A stretch of DNA of 64,000 bases from Trifolium pratense. Its lineage: Eukaryota; Streptophyta; Magnoliopsida; Fabales; Fabaceae. The translations under genes and the position numbers were made by a program. Positions 1 to 12,891 of the stretch are shown here, one piece after another; within the stretch, counting starts at the first letter, position 1; every line of letters starts with the position of its first letter. The notes under the pieces are model-generated. The model was not told where the DNA came from, ran no database searches, and saw only the letters and a list, made by a program, of their open reading frames with translations. The stretch is from contig NC_060062.1 in assembly GCF_020283565.1 (NCBI RefSeq), positions 19,626,127 to 19,690,126 of the forward strand, written 5' to 3'.

Positions 1-47
1 GTTAGGGTCATAGTGTGAAATAAATACCCTTTATAAACTCCTCCTCC

Positions 48-150
<103 letters not shown>

Positions 151-166
151 GGAAGAAAAGTTTGTG

Positions 167-690
167 TATAATTCCACCAAAAATATGTATCCTCCCGTAA
201 ATGAAACAAATGGATATACAGCTCCAGGGACGGATTTAGTGTGGGGTAGTGGGGTCAGTCGACCCCACTTGCTTATTATATTTTTAGTTAATACTAGTAT
301 TATTTATGTAATGTGACTTCATATATTTGGTATTATTGTTTTTATATGGTCAATTTATTGCACTATAACAAATATAAAATTAATAAGACTAATTTATAAT
401 ACTAAAGAGTATCTTAAGAGTATTGACTAATAAATCAAAATAAGTAATTTTGTATAAGAAAATGTTAAAATTATATAAATAACAATTTATATTTTTTTAC
501 GTTATAATTTTGACCTCACTTACTAAAATTCCTGTATCCGTTCCTGAACAGCTCATAATCATAGATTCATAGTCATAATAATCACCCCGCTCAAGGATAT
601 GTCCAACAAATGCCAAGTTATGGTCAGCACCAGCTCTAGGGCAATCCCAATGGTCAAGGACACATCAATAGCTTAAACTATTGTTCTTGA
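167..690 (+). pseudogene. Truncated PLAC8-family exon 1 duplicate
   Basis: The sequence around an ATG at 185 repeats the leader and first codons of the PLAC8 gene at 2605 (encoding MYPPVN followed by an N/D-G-Y motif). After an interruption, 555-690 resumes similarity to the same exon, including the GGATATGTCCAACAAATGCC block that matches about 2671-2691. The copy has a MITE at 225-546. When the MITE is ignored, the reading frame does not stay open through the proline/glutamine-rich part, and no PLAC8 cysteine motif or later exon follows. It is therefore a dead partial duplicate of exon 1. Whether it arose by tandem duplication or by element-mediated capture cannot be told from the sequence. 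Confidence 0.8.
225..546. mobile_element. hAT-type MITE inside the PLAC8 pseudogene fragment
   Basis: The left end reads CAGGGACGGATTTAG and the right end is its imperfect inverse (ATCCGTTCCTG). The flanking 8-mers TACAGCTC (217-224) and AACAGCTC (547-554) are a near-perfect 8-bp target duplication with 7 of 8 bases matching. An 8-bp duplication plus CAGGGACGGA-like termini is the hAT signature. The 322-bp body is AT-rich and has no coding capacity. Confidence 0.8.
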
Positions 691-2338
691 GGTGCTGCTA
701 TTATTGCTATCTATAAATGTAGAAGGTTTTGTGTAGCTTGATCTCCAAGCAAGCATGTTTGTTATATATAATCGTCACTTTAAGCCAATATTGTTGACTT
801 TAGTGTACTAAGTCAATCTGGGTCATTTTGATCTGCAAAATATAAGTACTTGACATAACAATACAAGACAGAACAACCTAGGACAAACGTTTAAGATATT
901 GAACAAACTTTGTGTTGTACGATGTTTCATGGACAAAATGTTATTTTGGTATTTTAGACAACTTGTGCAGAGGACAAAAAGTTGTTACGTGGTTCTGTGG
1001 AGGACAATAATTTCAGTTTTGTCATGTTCCTTAGCTCACAGTTTGTCCAGTACCAGAAACAGTTTTAAAATCAAACATAATATACAACAGAAGTTATCAT
1101 GCGCGACCCCTTACTTTTTAGCAGATCAAATACACATATATAATTTGTGGCAACCGCGAATCCGTTTGTACGAAATTACGAACCCTTTTTTTTTATTCCT
1201 GGTTCTTTCACAAATTGGTCCGGGGCAATTCTCATTAAATAGTAACTAAATTCACTAAAAACAGTGAACTGGATTTTTAAATATAAATATAAACAGTGAA
1301 CTAAATTCCCAACAAATGAAATAAATATTTCGTCAAAATGAAATAAATATAAAAAATATTTAAACTAATTTTTAAATTGTACACATGCACAGTCACTGCA
1401 TTGGGAAGTGAGTATTGTTTCCTTTGATTTTTAAATATAGGAAAAATAATTTTTTAAATTGATCGAGTAATCAATTAATAATTTTTAAATTCATTAAATA
1501 ATATTTAATTAATCTAATTTGACCAGGGTCAATCTAATTTATTGCTTATATTTAAAGTTGGAGGACTTTTTAACAAAAAATAAAACAAAAACAAAGTAAA
1601 ACATCAGTGGACCTACTAATGCAGTGTCTTGTTTGCTGCTATAGCTTTCAAGTCGTCGAAGACTTTATATAGCCTTTAGCTCATTCTTATTGTCTAAAAT
1701 TTTGTGTGGCTAAATTTGTTTGTTGTTTTAACCTTATTGTAGACTCTTTTGTTTTTTTTTTCTTTTGATAGTGCAGAGAAAATTCTTCCTTATTTACCAA
1801 AGTTGAAAGGGTCTTTTTTATTTTTATAGAAAAATATGAAGGGCAGGGCTAAGAAAAATGCTTATTTATTTTATTGAAAAAGATCGATGCTTTTTTATTG
1901 AAAAAATAAATAAAAAATTGAGCATTTATTTGTTGATTTTAACAAATTATTTCTCATGTTTCGAAATTTGCTTTCAATTTTATTGTTAACTTTGAGACTC
2001 TAATATTTGTAGAAGTTAATTTTTGTTATGATATAAATCAATACTATCATCGTTTTTTTTTTGTTAATTAAATATTTTTATACGTAAACATACCGATTAT
2101 TATATATATTTGAATGTACCACGAACTCAAACAACATATCAACTATGTATACTCCTAACTATCTAACTCTTTAAGAAAAATTAACCGTATATTTGAACTT
2201 GTACTTACGAACTGTATAACTAAAAATCAATCAATGAAGATTTTGGGTGCATATTGTCAAACAAGTTGCTTGGCCATTGTGTTATTAATGACTACGATGC
2301 CATAAATGTAAGTGTGTGGAGCAATGATTTTTCACTCC
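691..2338. other. AT-rich intergenic stretch, nothing recognised
   Basis: The open frames here are short, and none encodes a motif I recognise; a 116-codon frame at 899-1249 has no recognisable domain. The downstream end must include the promoter of the PLAC8 gene. Confidence 0.6.
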
Positions 2339-2346
2339 TATAAATA
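2339..2346 (+). promoter_or_regulatory. TATA box of the PLAC8 gene
   Basis: TATAAATA lies in the context CTCCTATAAATACCC, 259 bp upstream of the ATG at 2605. A plant TSS would be expected about 30 bp downstream, giving a 5' leader of roughly 230 nt. The transcript start is inferred. Confidence 0.6.
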
Positions 2347-2604
2347 CCCACCTCTTTGTAACATTTTAATTATCCCAAATCATCATAGTAACACAACTAC
2401 AAGTAGAACTTCTAGAAAAAATATAGAAAAAGGTAAAAATAGTTTCTCTTGTGAGATTTCATCTAATGTTAGTATTCTTTTATTTTCATGAGAGGATGTA
2501 ATTGTTCGTACTCCTTGAATTTAGAAAGAGGTCTTGTACTTTTTTCTACTTGCGAAAGTTTTCTACTATTGTTCGTGTAATTCCACCAGATCGAAAAATT
2601 ATAT

Positions 2605-5538
2605 ATGTATCCTCCAGTAAATGTAACAGATGGATATGCAGTTCATAGTCAAAATAGGCATACCCCTCAAGGCCATGTCCAACAAATACCAAGTTATGGC
2701 ATGCCACAACAGTATCAGTATGCTCCTCCTCCTCCTCCTCCTCCTCTATATATGACCAGCACCAATTCTAGGGTCATCCCAAGGACACATCAATGGTCAA
2801 CTGGTCTTTGCCGTTGTCTTGATGATCCTGGAATCTGTAAGAAAGAGTCGTGTAGTACCTATATTCATTATTCATCTTTCTTTAAAACATATATATTATG
2901 GTTAATTATTTTTATTTTTTCTTTCTAATTAACAAGGTTTGGTCACTTGCTTCTGCCCTTGTATTACTTTTGGATTGATAGCAGAGAGAGTAGATAAAGG
3001 CAATTCAAGTAAGCTTTCATATAATATTTAAACTTAAACAAATTAGTTATATGGGTGCCCCTAATATGGTCCTCAAATTTAAGGGTCCACTGGTGATCCT
3101 CAGCATTTTACATTCTATAGCCGGTTACCCTCTCCACAGCAGAAGACTTGGATAATTACCTATATAGTCTATGGTGGACCAAATTTGGAAGGATTAAGTA
3201 GTTTTAACAAATTGTAACTGTGCTCAATTTTGTTTTCTATTTTATTGCTTATTGTTCATCATTCTCTTCGATCAACACATGAATGACCTACCAATATCAT
3301 TACAATTGTTGTTCATTTTGATGCCTCTACAAAACAAACTAAAATATACTCTGATTTGTGGCCAAGATAACCAAAATTTCAAACTCATCTCATCACCATA
3401 AACTAATAACCCCGAGAAAATCAAATAATGAAACAATTTAATTCACAAAACCTTCACTATGAAACATCACCAATAAAACATCCCTCAATTTCCACAAACA
3501 CTCTTCCTTCTCCTTCCTCAAAGAAGAAAAAAGTATAATATCAGTTTTTTAAGGATCAAAAGACTAGGTTTTTCAATTTTCCCAAATTTCTTCAAAATCT
3601 TGGCCACAAAGAGGGAATAGAGCCTCCACATGGATTCCTCTATCAGCTCCCATGACAACTCCAGATCTAGCAGTCTTAACCTCTTAAGCCACCCATCTTC
3701 AAAGGCAACCTCACAAAAAGGGTTTATTGGCGTTTTCACGTTTTGGGTCACCACCCATCTCTTCAAAAATCATATATTTTTCAGCGAAAATTGCTAACTT
3801 ATAGTGCAGCAGGAAGGGTACCCATTTTAGTGTTCATGAATCATAGTATTAGTTAATAATTAACCTATAGCAGGATTAGTAGAAACTCAAAAATGTTCTT
3901 GTAAGTAAGCTTAGCCAAAGCAATGGAGGATGAGGATGAGAATGTGTCAATGACAAAGAGAGGACTCGGAGAAAGAAAAGTAACCGGATGTATAAAGTAT
4001 ACCTTAATAGAGTACAAGCTAGTAAAATCTAACAGTGAAAGATATTGATCCAAATTAACCAAAAAAATCAAAACAAAACAAAAAAAAATTATCCGGAAAT
4101 AGGCAGTCAAATAGAAAGGACCACCAATGGACCCTTAAATTTGAGGACCATATTAGGGGCACCCTAGTTATATATATGTATATATAATCTAGAATTAAAT
4201 GCAATTTTCATTCACCAAGTTTTACAATTGTGCTATTTTTAGCCCTCAAATTTAAATTGTTTGACTTTAACCCCCTAAGTTTTAATTTTGTTCGATTTTA
4301 ATTGCTCATTTTGACTCCCTATGTTTACCTCTTTTTGCATTCGCTAGTCTCTCGTTGACATTCTTGACTAAAAATTTAAAATTAGCATTTGTTTATAAAA
4401 TATTATTATTTGCTTTAAAAAAAGTATTAAAAATTGTTTTTTTTTGAAATAATTAAAAATTGTTTTTTAATAAAAGGTTTAATAATTATTTTGTTATAAC
4501 TAAATTCTTTTAGGAACTACATATAACAAAAAAAATTATTTTATAAGTTATTTAAAAAAAACAATTTATCATTTATATTATTATAATTTTTAATTTTAAA
4601 ACATCTTTTTAATTTTATTTTTAAAAATTTTAAAATATCACATACGCAATTTTTAGCAAAAAAGTCAACGGAGGCTAGAATAAACTTGAGGGACAAAATC
4701 GAACAATCGTAAAAACTTAAAGAGTTAAAATCAAGCAATTGAATTTTAGAGGGTAAAAATTGTACAATTGTAAAATTTTAGGAGTCAAAATTGCATTTAA
4801 GCCTATGATCTAAAATTAATATTAATTATTAATTATGATGGTTTATATATGTAGCTTGCACTTGTGATGGAACAATTTATGGGGCACTACTGGCTGTGAC
4901 AGGACTTGCATGTTTATATTCATGTTATTATCGGTCCAAACTAAGGGCACAATATGACTTGCCAGAGGCACCTTGTATGGATTGCTTAGTTCATTTTTGT
5001 TGTGAAACTTGTGCTCTTTGTCAGGAATATAGAGAGCTCAAAAACCGTGGATATGACATGAGCATAGGTACCAAATTGTTCATTTCTTTCTTCAATTCTA
5101 TACCCCTACATTCTAATTCCTACAAAATCATTTTCTATCAAGTTTAGTCTATAGTATTAAATTTTAATGGTAATTTTAATCCTCCATAATATTACGGTTC
5201 ATAAGAATAGTCCCTATTTTAAAAACTATTTATAAAAAATAATATTTCTAGTCCCTCAGATTAGTTTCTATAAAATGCAAAAAAAAAAAAAGAGACTAAA
5301 AACGAATAAATTTATTTTAGATTAAACTTAAAAACTCATAATTTTGTATGGACTAAAAACATATTTAAATCTAATTTTTTTTAATAAAATTGTCTAATGT
5401 CATAAGCTTTTGTTTTTGTTTGATCCGAATTTGTTTTTGACAATTAACTGAAATATAGGGTGGAAAGCTAACATGGAAAGACAAGGGCAAAGATCAGTTA
5501 CAGTGGCACCACCTATTTCACCAGCTATGACAAGATGA
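2605..5538 (+). CDS. PLAC8-domain protein (plant cadmium resistance / cell number regulator-like), four exons
   Basis: Exons deduced from GT-AG borders and frame are 2605-2836, 2937-3008, 4855-5067 and 5459-5538, giving 198 codons plus a stop. Exon 1 encodes a Pro/Gln/Tyr-rich N-terminus with a run of seven prolines, ending in W-S-T-G-L-C. Across the exon 1/2 junction the frame gives the PLAC8 hallmark C-L-V-T-C-F-C-P-C, followed by ITFGLIAE. Exon 3 begins with a hydrophobic segment ([17 protein letters not shown]) and then carries the second cysteine cluster, [26 protein letters not shown]. Exon 4 supplies the tail W-K-A-N-M-E-R and a TGA. Family members (PCR, FW2.2/CNR) are small membrane proteins at the plasma membrane linked to divalent-metal transport or organ size; which role applies here cannot be read from sequence. 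All four exons join in phase. The 1846-bp intron 2 contains two DNA elements, which probably does not change the protein. Confidence 0.88.
3053..4164. mobile_element. Mutator-like non-autonomous element in PLAC8 intron 2
   Basis: The ends are inverted repeats of about 46 bp beginning GGGTGCCCCTAATATGG. The first 36 bases match exactly, with two mismatches in the next ten. The element is flanked by a perfect 9-bp duplication, TAGTTATAT (3044-3052 and 4165-4173), which is diagnostic of Mutator superfamily insertion. At 1112 bp, with only short frames and no transposase, it is a non-autonomous derivative. No captured host gene was recognised inside it. Confidence 0.88.
4195..4800. mobile_element. 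Foldback/MITE-like element in PLAC8 intron 2
   Basis: The outer 14 bases are perfect inverse copies (TTAAATGCAATTTT and AAAATTGCATTTAA). The inner roughly 120 bp on each side are imperfect inverted repeats, visible as alternating blocks such as CAAGTTTTACAATTGTGC against its complement. The core is AT-rich with no coding frame of note. Possible 9-bp flanks ATCTAGAAT/ATCTAAAAT differ at one base, so a Mutator-like origin is possible but not settled. Confidence 0.6.
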
Positions 5539-5845
5539 AAAATTCCCTTTGGGAGATCTTTTTACTAGCCCTGGGGACTGTTCATGTTGTTTCAACTTCT
5601 TGATTTGTATTTATTTTGTTTGCGCATGGTTTGAGTGGTTTTTGTTAATTTAATGAAGATGTTTGTATTATACGATCAACAATGTATCAAGCTTTGGCAC
5701 TTAATTAGAGATCTACTTTAGTTCCAATTAACCTACATTAGCCTATAATCCAAATAGTTTCTTTGGTCTAAAGGTAAAAAAGCCTTGGACTTATTTAATA
5801 GGACAAAATTAAGTTCAATTACTTATCACAGATAATATTCCAAGT
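5539..5845 (+). other. 3' flank of the PLAC8 gene
   Basis: This holds the presumed 3' UTR after the TGA at 5536-5538. No canonical AATAAA is obvious; T-rich tracts and ATTTAATGAAG are present. Nothing else was recognised. Confidence 0.4.
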
Positions 5846-5991
5846 CTTTGTTATGGAATATGGATATAGTATTAGTAAGGATTTGAATCTTTGTCAAATT
5901 GTGGTGAGGCGTATGGTCGTAGTTTATTCGGACAAGCTTTTGGAAGAGATTCAAATCATTACTAATATTATATCCATATTCCATAACAAAG
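5846..5991. repeat. Perfectly folded 45-bp hairpin
   Basis: The arms 5846-5890 and 5947-5991 are inverted copies matching at 43 of 45 positions (CTTTGTTATGGAATATGG against its complement), with a 56-nt loop. It could be a small MITE or a fold-back transcript. No clear target duplication was seen. Confidence 0.8.
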
Positions 5992-7992
5992 ATTAGGGGA
6001 CAACTGTTCCGGATTGACCAAAGACTCTTAAGATAAGTGATTCATTCTACACTAAGTCCATCAATATTTTCCACTGTATGACTAAACATAACCCCTCAAT
6101 ATGACGCCTGATGACTCTCTTTATGTGATATTTTCAGGCATTTATTAATTGGATTATTACCTACTAATATGGTGATCATTTCCTTTATTGAGTCATTTTA
6201 GTTAGATTTTAGAATTATTGAGACAAGCACACTAGGTGTGAGGTGGATTTCACGTTATTTTGATATGTAGAGTTTAGCTTGGTGATAGTGTCATGACATT
6301 CCTACGAGAGGTTAAATGCAAAGGTTTCAGTTCTTTCATCTGATAACAAGTGTCATGACACTTGAGTCCATATACAACCGAGAAATGTGGGCAGTCAAAG
6401 AGCAGTCAAGGCGTGAGCTGGCAAATAGATAAGATCAATCGGTTTCTATATCTAAGGCAAGACAACCGGCGTCTGGATAAGAGACATTTAGAAGGTCAGC
6501 ACAATTGTTACCTCCTGTGTGTTGCAGTGTACTATCATAATACTAAACAAAGGAATATGTTTTATTCTTTGGGCTATTCTTAGAGGACAGGTAGAGAAAA
6601 CTCAATTATCATGAGACTTGCAATATGAATTTGGTAGCCTAAGAGAGGTTTGAAACTCTAAGAGAGAATTTGGTGGCCTCCATCTCCATATCCTTCACAA
6701 CTTCATTCTTCCATCATTGATGTCTAGTGAAGCTGTCAACCAGAGTCACTCACCTCAAAAGTACACACATTTCTCCCAATTCACACACTTTTTTCTTGAG
6801 GTGTCACTTACTTGAGAGTTGGAGTCACTCACCTCAAACTCACAAAAATAGTCTCTCTATTTTAAAATCAAAATTTTTTTTCCCTCTATTTTCACCTTTC
6901 TTGCAATTTTGGTCCTAATTCATATTGTTTGCCCTAAAAGTGACGACTTTTGATGCCAAAAGAGGTGAATTTTAATCTCAAATGTGATATTCCATCTTTA
7001 GGTTGAATGTTAGAAACAATATATCGCCTTTTAGGACGCCGAAAATCCTCCATTTTTAGAAGAAAAATATGGGTTGGGACCAACATAAAAAGAGAAAAAG
7101 GTACTAATTGTGATGTATTGGAAGAAAAAAAGTAGAAGTAATTACGCAAGAAAAATCAAAATATAAATAAAGTAAATAAAAAGAGAGTAACTTTCTTTTT
7201 GAACAACATAAAAAGAGAGTCACTACTCTAGATAATCGTCATTAGGGCTTGACTTCTCACTGGTTACAATCCAAAAGTAGTCAAGCAGTACTATGAGGTT
7301 GCAATCCTTATATTATTTATTATTTATAAATAAAGAATACTATTAACACACAAAGTTCATTATCTCATATCATCTCATCTCATATATACATAATACTAAC
7401 GAGAGAGCTATACAATCTTGAGAACAGAGAAGGTGCATACCGAACTTTCTAGTTCTTTTTTTTTTCTCTTTCATATTTGTGAGTTTTTTTCATGTTCTCT
7501 CATTTTTATGTTAGTTGGATTTTTTTCATTTTTTTTTTTCCTTTCAATTTTTGGGTATAAATATTTGTATAGAAAAGGGTGAATGGGATTCATGCAAATT
7601 TCAATTATAAATGCTATTTTTTTTTACAAACTAGTAAATATTGTAGAACTTGAATTTGGATATGCATGTCTTTATGTTGATTAAATTTTATTTATCTAAT
7701 TAATCCTAACTTTTGAATTTCTATTGTAAAGTAACATACCCGTTTATGATTTTAGAAATTATAATTTTTTAGGACATTAAATCTTCAATTTTTTATTAGC
7801 AATATTCTTGATAAGATGACATTAACAATCAGATACATGTTTGTCATTTAGTTGTGAATCTGTTGTATCCATAAAGCATCAGTATTATTAATATTTGGGT
7901 GCACTTTCTCTCTCGTCTGCATTAAAAATTATTAATTGATGGAAATCGTTCAACAATTTTTGTTGATTGTACTTTTCTATATTTGACATTTA
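5992..7992. other. Intergenic stretch without a recognised gene
   Basis: An 18-bp perfect palindrome, CAAGTGTCATGACACTTG, lies at 6347-6364, with a partial copy near 6288. The frames at 6362-6583, 6727-6918 and 6934-7149 (minus) show no domain I recognise. A TC-rich tract at 7340-7500 resembles a plant leader but has no coding frame behind it. Confidence 0.5.
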
Positions 7993-10500
7993 CTAGTATT
8001 CGGACCCGTGCCAAGCACGGGTAAAATGAGACTAAAAAATTAACATTTTAATATTAAAATTTTCATCATTCTGAAATAAAAAGGATGAAAAATGAAAAAC
8101 TATAACATAAAAAAAGTAGGATCCCGTATTTGTCAAAAATAAAATAAATTAAGATTCCGTATTAATATATAAATATAATCAATTAAAATAGTTTTAAAAT
8201 CATTTACAATTCAATTAAAATTGTACCTCTGATTTTTTATTTTACCGAAAATTAAACGTACAATTTTAATATATTTCCCGCGTGAATCACAAAAAAAAAA
8301 AAAAGAGTAGGCCCCGTATAAATTACAAAAAAATAAATCATGTCTCTTAATATATACATAAAAATATAGACTCGTGTGTAAACTTTTTTAAAAAAAACCC
8401 CCCAAACAAACAAAACAAAGTTAAAATAATCTCATAATACCCATAGTAAAATAAATATGAAACAAAAATATCCTAAAAAAATTATTTGAATATATCTTAT
8501 ATTAGTTAATTTAATTTCCACATCAATATCCTCCAAATAAAATAAATATAGAACATCGTATAAATTATTGGAAAAAAATATGTCTTTGTGTTAATACATG
8601 AATAAAAATAACGTATTTATTTTAATATATTTTTTTTGGTATTAAGTAGTATTAACACTCTTGTTCTCATGGAAGAATTCGCTGATAATTCACAGTTCGA
8701 CTATCAGGTAAGTATAGCCCCAAAGTAATACATGTGCAAAAATATATGCGGTTGTAAATTATAAATACAAAAGTCTCACGTAAATTATAAAATAAAAATA
8801 AATTTCCGTCTTAATATATGAATATAAATATATAATCTTCATATAAATCAACAAAAAAAAAGTTATATATAAATAACAAAAAAAATGAACACAAACCCGA
8901 TAAAAAATACAAAAAATAGATCAATGTATGAATATATGAGTAAAAATATAAAATCTCGTATAAATATCTTAAAATAAAGCCCCCAAGCAAACAGAAAAAG
9001 TTAAAGTAATTTCATAATATCTAAAGTAAAATAACTATGAAAAAATAGGAAAATGCTAACTTGTTCCCTTAAAATTAATGTAACACATATAATGATTTAA
9101 ATAAAAAAATATTTTATTAAAATTCATGCGGTTAATTCAAGTTTAAATTTTCATAAATAAAATGCAGAAAAATTTATTATATAAAAAAATGCACAAAATT
9201 GAAGAGAATATTTTGATATTTGGATTCTTTAACATGTACTCTAAGAATTAACATGACCCAAAAAATTAGTCACAAATTGCGGACATAATTTTTTATTATT
9301 TAATCGTACACATTAATAGTCTACACTAATTTAATTGCGCGACATAATTTTTCTAATTTTGAGTTTTTAAGAGACTTGGGGTTGTTGTTGTTTAACTCCA
9401 GGAACACGATGTCCTGTGATGAGATCCTCTTCTTCCACTTTTCTATTATATGACTTTATTGGACAGTGCGAGTGTTCCGATTTTAGCATATCTTATGCCT
9501 TGATTAATAAAATCACCTTATGTAATAAAAAATTGTCATAAATAATGCATTCGACACAAACATTGAAATTAAAAAAAAGTTATATATGTCTACATCATAA
9601 ATCAAATTACATTACATTGCAACAACTGAACATAAATCTCCAAAACGTAAAAGTAGCAAATTGAAAAGACAAACAAAACTAAAAAATGTAAAGAATTATT
9701 CTTCAATGTCTTAAACCCATGCCTTAGATGAGTCTGTCATCATTCTACCAAACAGATCTATATATAAAATAGATTTAAAAATTAAAATGAGTAATATGAA
9801 TTTACGATAGAGAAATCGTTTACCACCCCAAGCTTTTACTAATCCCTTAATTTTTGAAATTGCCTTAATTTATGAGGTTCATTCTATATTTAACATTTCC
9901 AAAAATATATTGCATTACCATATTTTCCAAATATTTTAAATATACTACGGTCAATAATTATATACTACTACGGTCAATTTTTTTTTAATGTATTCAGAAA
10001 AAGAAATTAGTGTTGCTATAATTATTTATAAAAAATATTTCATTTAAAAAATATATATTTCGATTTAATGTACCTATAGTTTTTTTAAAAATAAAATTAT
10101 TAAAAAGCTTTTATTTACAATATAAAAATTAAAAACCTTTTCCTTACAATATAAAAAATCATTTAGATAAATACTTCTTTTAATTAGTTTTTTTATTTTA
10201 TGTCAAAGATTAATACAAAATTATTTAGAGGATTTTATTTTATTCTTTGAATTCGAATTTACTATAATTATAGAGATTGATATTTCCATTTTTATTAAAC
10301 AAAACGTGTGGCTAATTCACGCCCAAATAAATATATTTCAATTTCAAATTCATTTTTTTTATTTACTGAAAAAATGAGCTAGTAAACATTTATTAGAATT
10401 AGAATTCTTTGAATTGTTGCCTTATATGATTTTAATTCATTCTATTTTATTGATGAGTGAATCAATTAATTAATATCAATCAATTAATTGATATTATGAA
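7993..10500 (-). mobile_element. Helitron-like element, copy 1 (3' end at 7993)
   Basis: Read on the minus strand, the left edge is a Helitron 3' terminus: the inverted pair ACCCGTGC/GCACGGGT (8004-8022), about 10 nt further a terminal CTAG, then T. The body shares long stretches with the copy at 12892, including the AACTCTTGTTCTCATGG block near 8655 and the AAGCTTTTACTAATCCCTTAA block near 9829. It carries roughly 780 bp (about 9005-9785) that the second copy lacks. No Rep/helicase frame is present, so it is non-autonomous. The 5' end was not located, and the right boundary is simply where similarity to copy 2 stops. Confidence 0.65.
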
Positions 10501-11127
10501 TATAGAAATGAAAAATGTATTTGCATTAAAAATATGCTAAAAACGTATTTGCTTTAATTGGTTTAATAATCTTATTAATAGAAATTAATAGAAAATATGC
10601 TAAAAATATATTTGTAGTACAAATAAGCTAGTGCAACATAATGATATATATGGTAGTGCCAAAATAGCCTGTAGTACAATTTTTTTTTGTTGCATTATAA
10701 ATAAGTATAGTTTTTTTTTTTTTTGTGTATGTCAATTTTCATGACTTGTTATTTGGTCTATTTATAAAATTAAAAATACAGCATGTTTTAAAATAATAAA
10801 ATAAGGTTCTTTATTTTTTATTTTTTTTAAAAAAAGTTCCTTATGATTTGAAGTGGAAGTGGAGATGTTTAAATGACTCGGATCTCGAAATTATAAAACA
10901 ACACTAAAATTGTGTTTTGTTAGTAGTTTTATGGACTAAATTGATTAATACAATTGAATTAATTGATTGTATTAAATGTCGCGTAGATGATGATGATCAG
11001 TAATAATTAGCTTGTTATATGTGATAATATTTTGGTACCGAAAAATAAACTTGTTTTTTTAGAAAAAAAAAAAACTTGTTATATATGCAAATTTTTGTAA
11101 AAAAAATAAATGCAAATTTCTATCATA
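10501..11127. other. AT-rich stretch, nothing recognised
   Basis: Poly-T/poly-A rich sequence between the Helitron-like copy and the Stowaway MITE. It may include the unlocated 5' end of the Helitron-like element. Confidence 0.5.
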
Positions 11128-11442
11128 CTCCCTCCATCCCATAATATAAGCAAAAAAAAAAAATCACACTTATTAAGAAAAGTGGAATATGATGATTTGA
11201 AGTATGATTTTTTGTGTTTTTCTTGAAATAAGTTTCATGGGAAGATGTAAAAAGAATTTTTATTGGTTATTTATTATTGAGGAAAGAAGAGAGAGTAAAT
11301 TAAATGCAATTTGCATTTAATTTTATGAGAATAAATAAAAGTAAATCTTGAAAATGATAAAAGTTAGTTTTTTTTGCTTATAATTTTGGACATAAAAAAG
11401 TGATTTTTTTTTCTTATAAGTTATAATATGGGACGGAGTGAG
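11128..11442. mobile_element. Stowaway (Tc1/mariner) MITE
   Basis: The termini CTCCCTCCATCCCATAATAT and the inverse of CTCACTCCGTCCCATATTAT are flanked by a TA duplication (11126-11127 and 11443-11444). This is the standard Stowaway end. The element is 315 bp, AT-rich and non-coding. Confidence 0.92.
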
Positions 11443-11539
11443 TAGTTGAATGTAAAGAGAAAACTTTCAATCAAATATTAAAGAGGAAACCTTTTTTTAA
11501 GGCACCAAAGAAAAAAAAACGCCAGAAATTGACCGATAT

Positions 11540-12891
<1,352 letters not shown>

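Noticed and set aside
899..1249. 116-codon frame upstream of the PLAC8 gene
   Set aside because: No recognisable motif, typical AT-rich composition, and no promoter or splice context.
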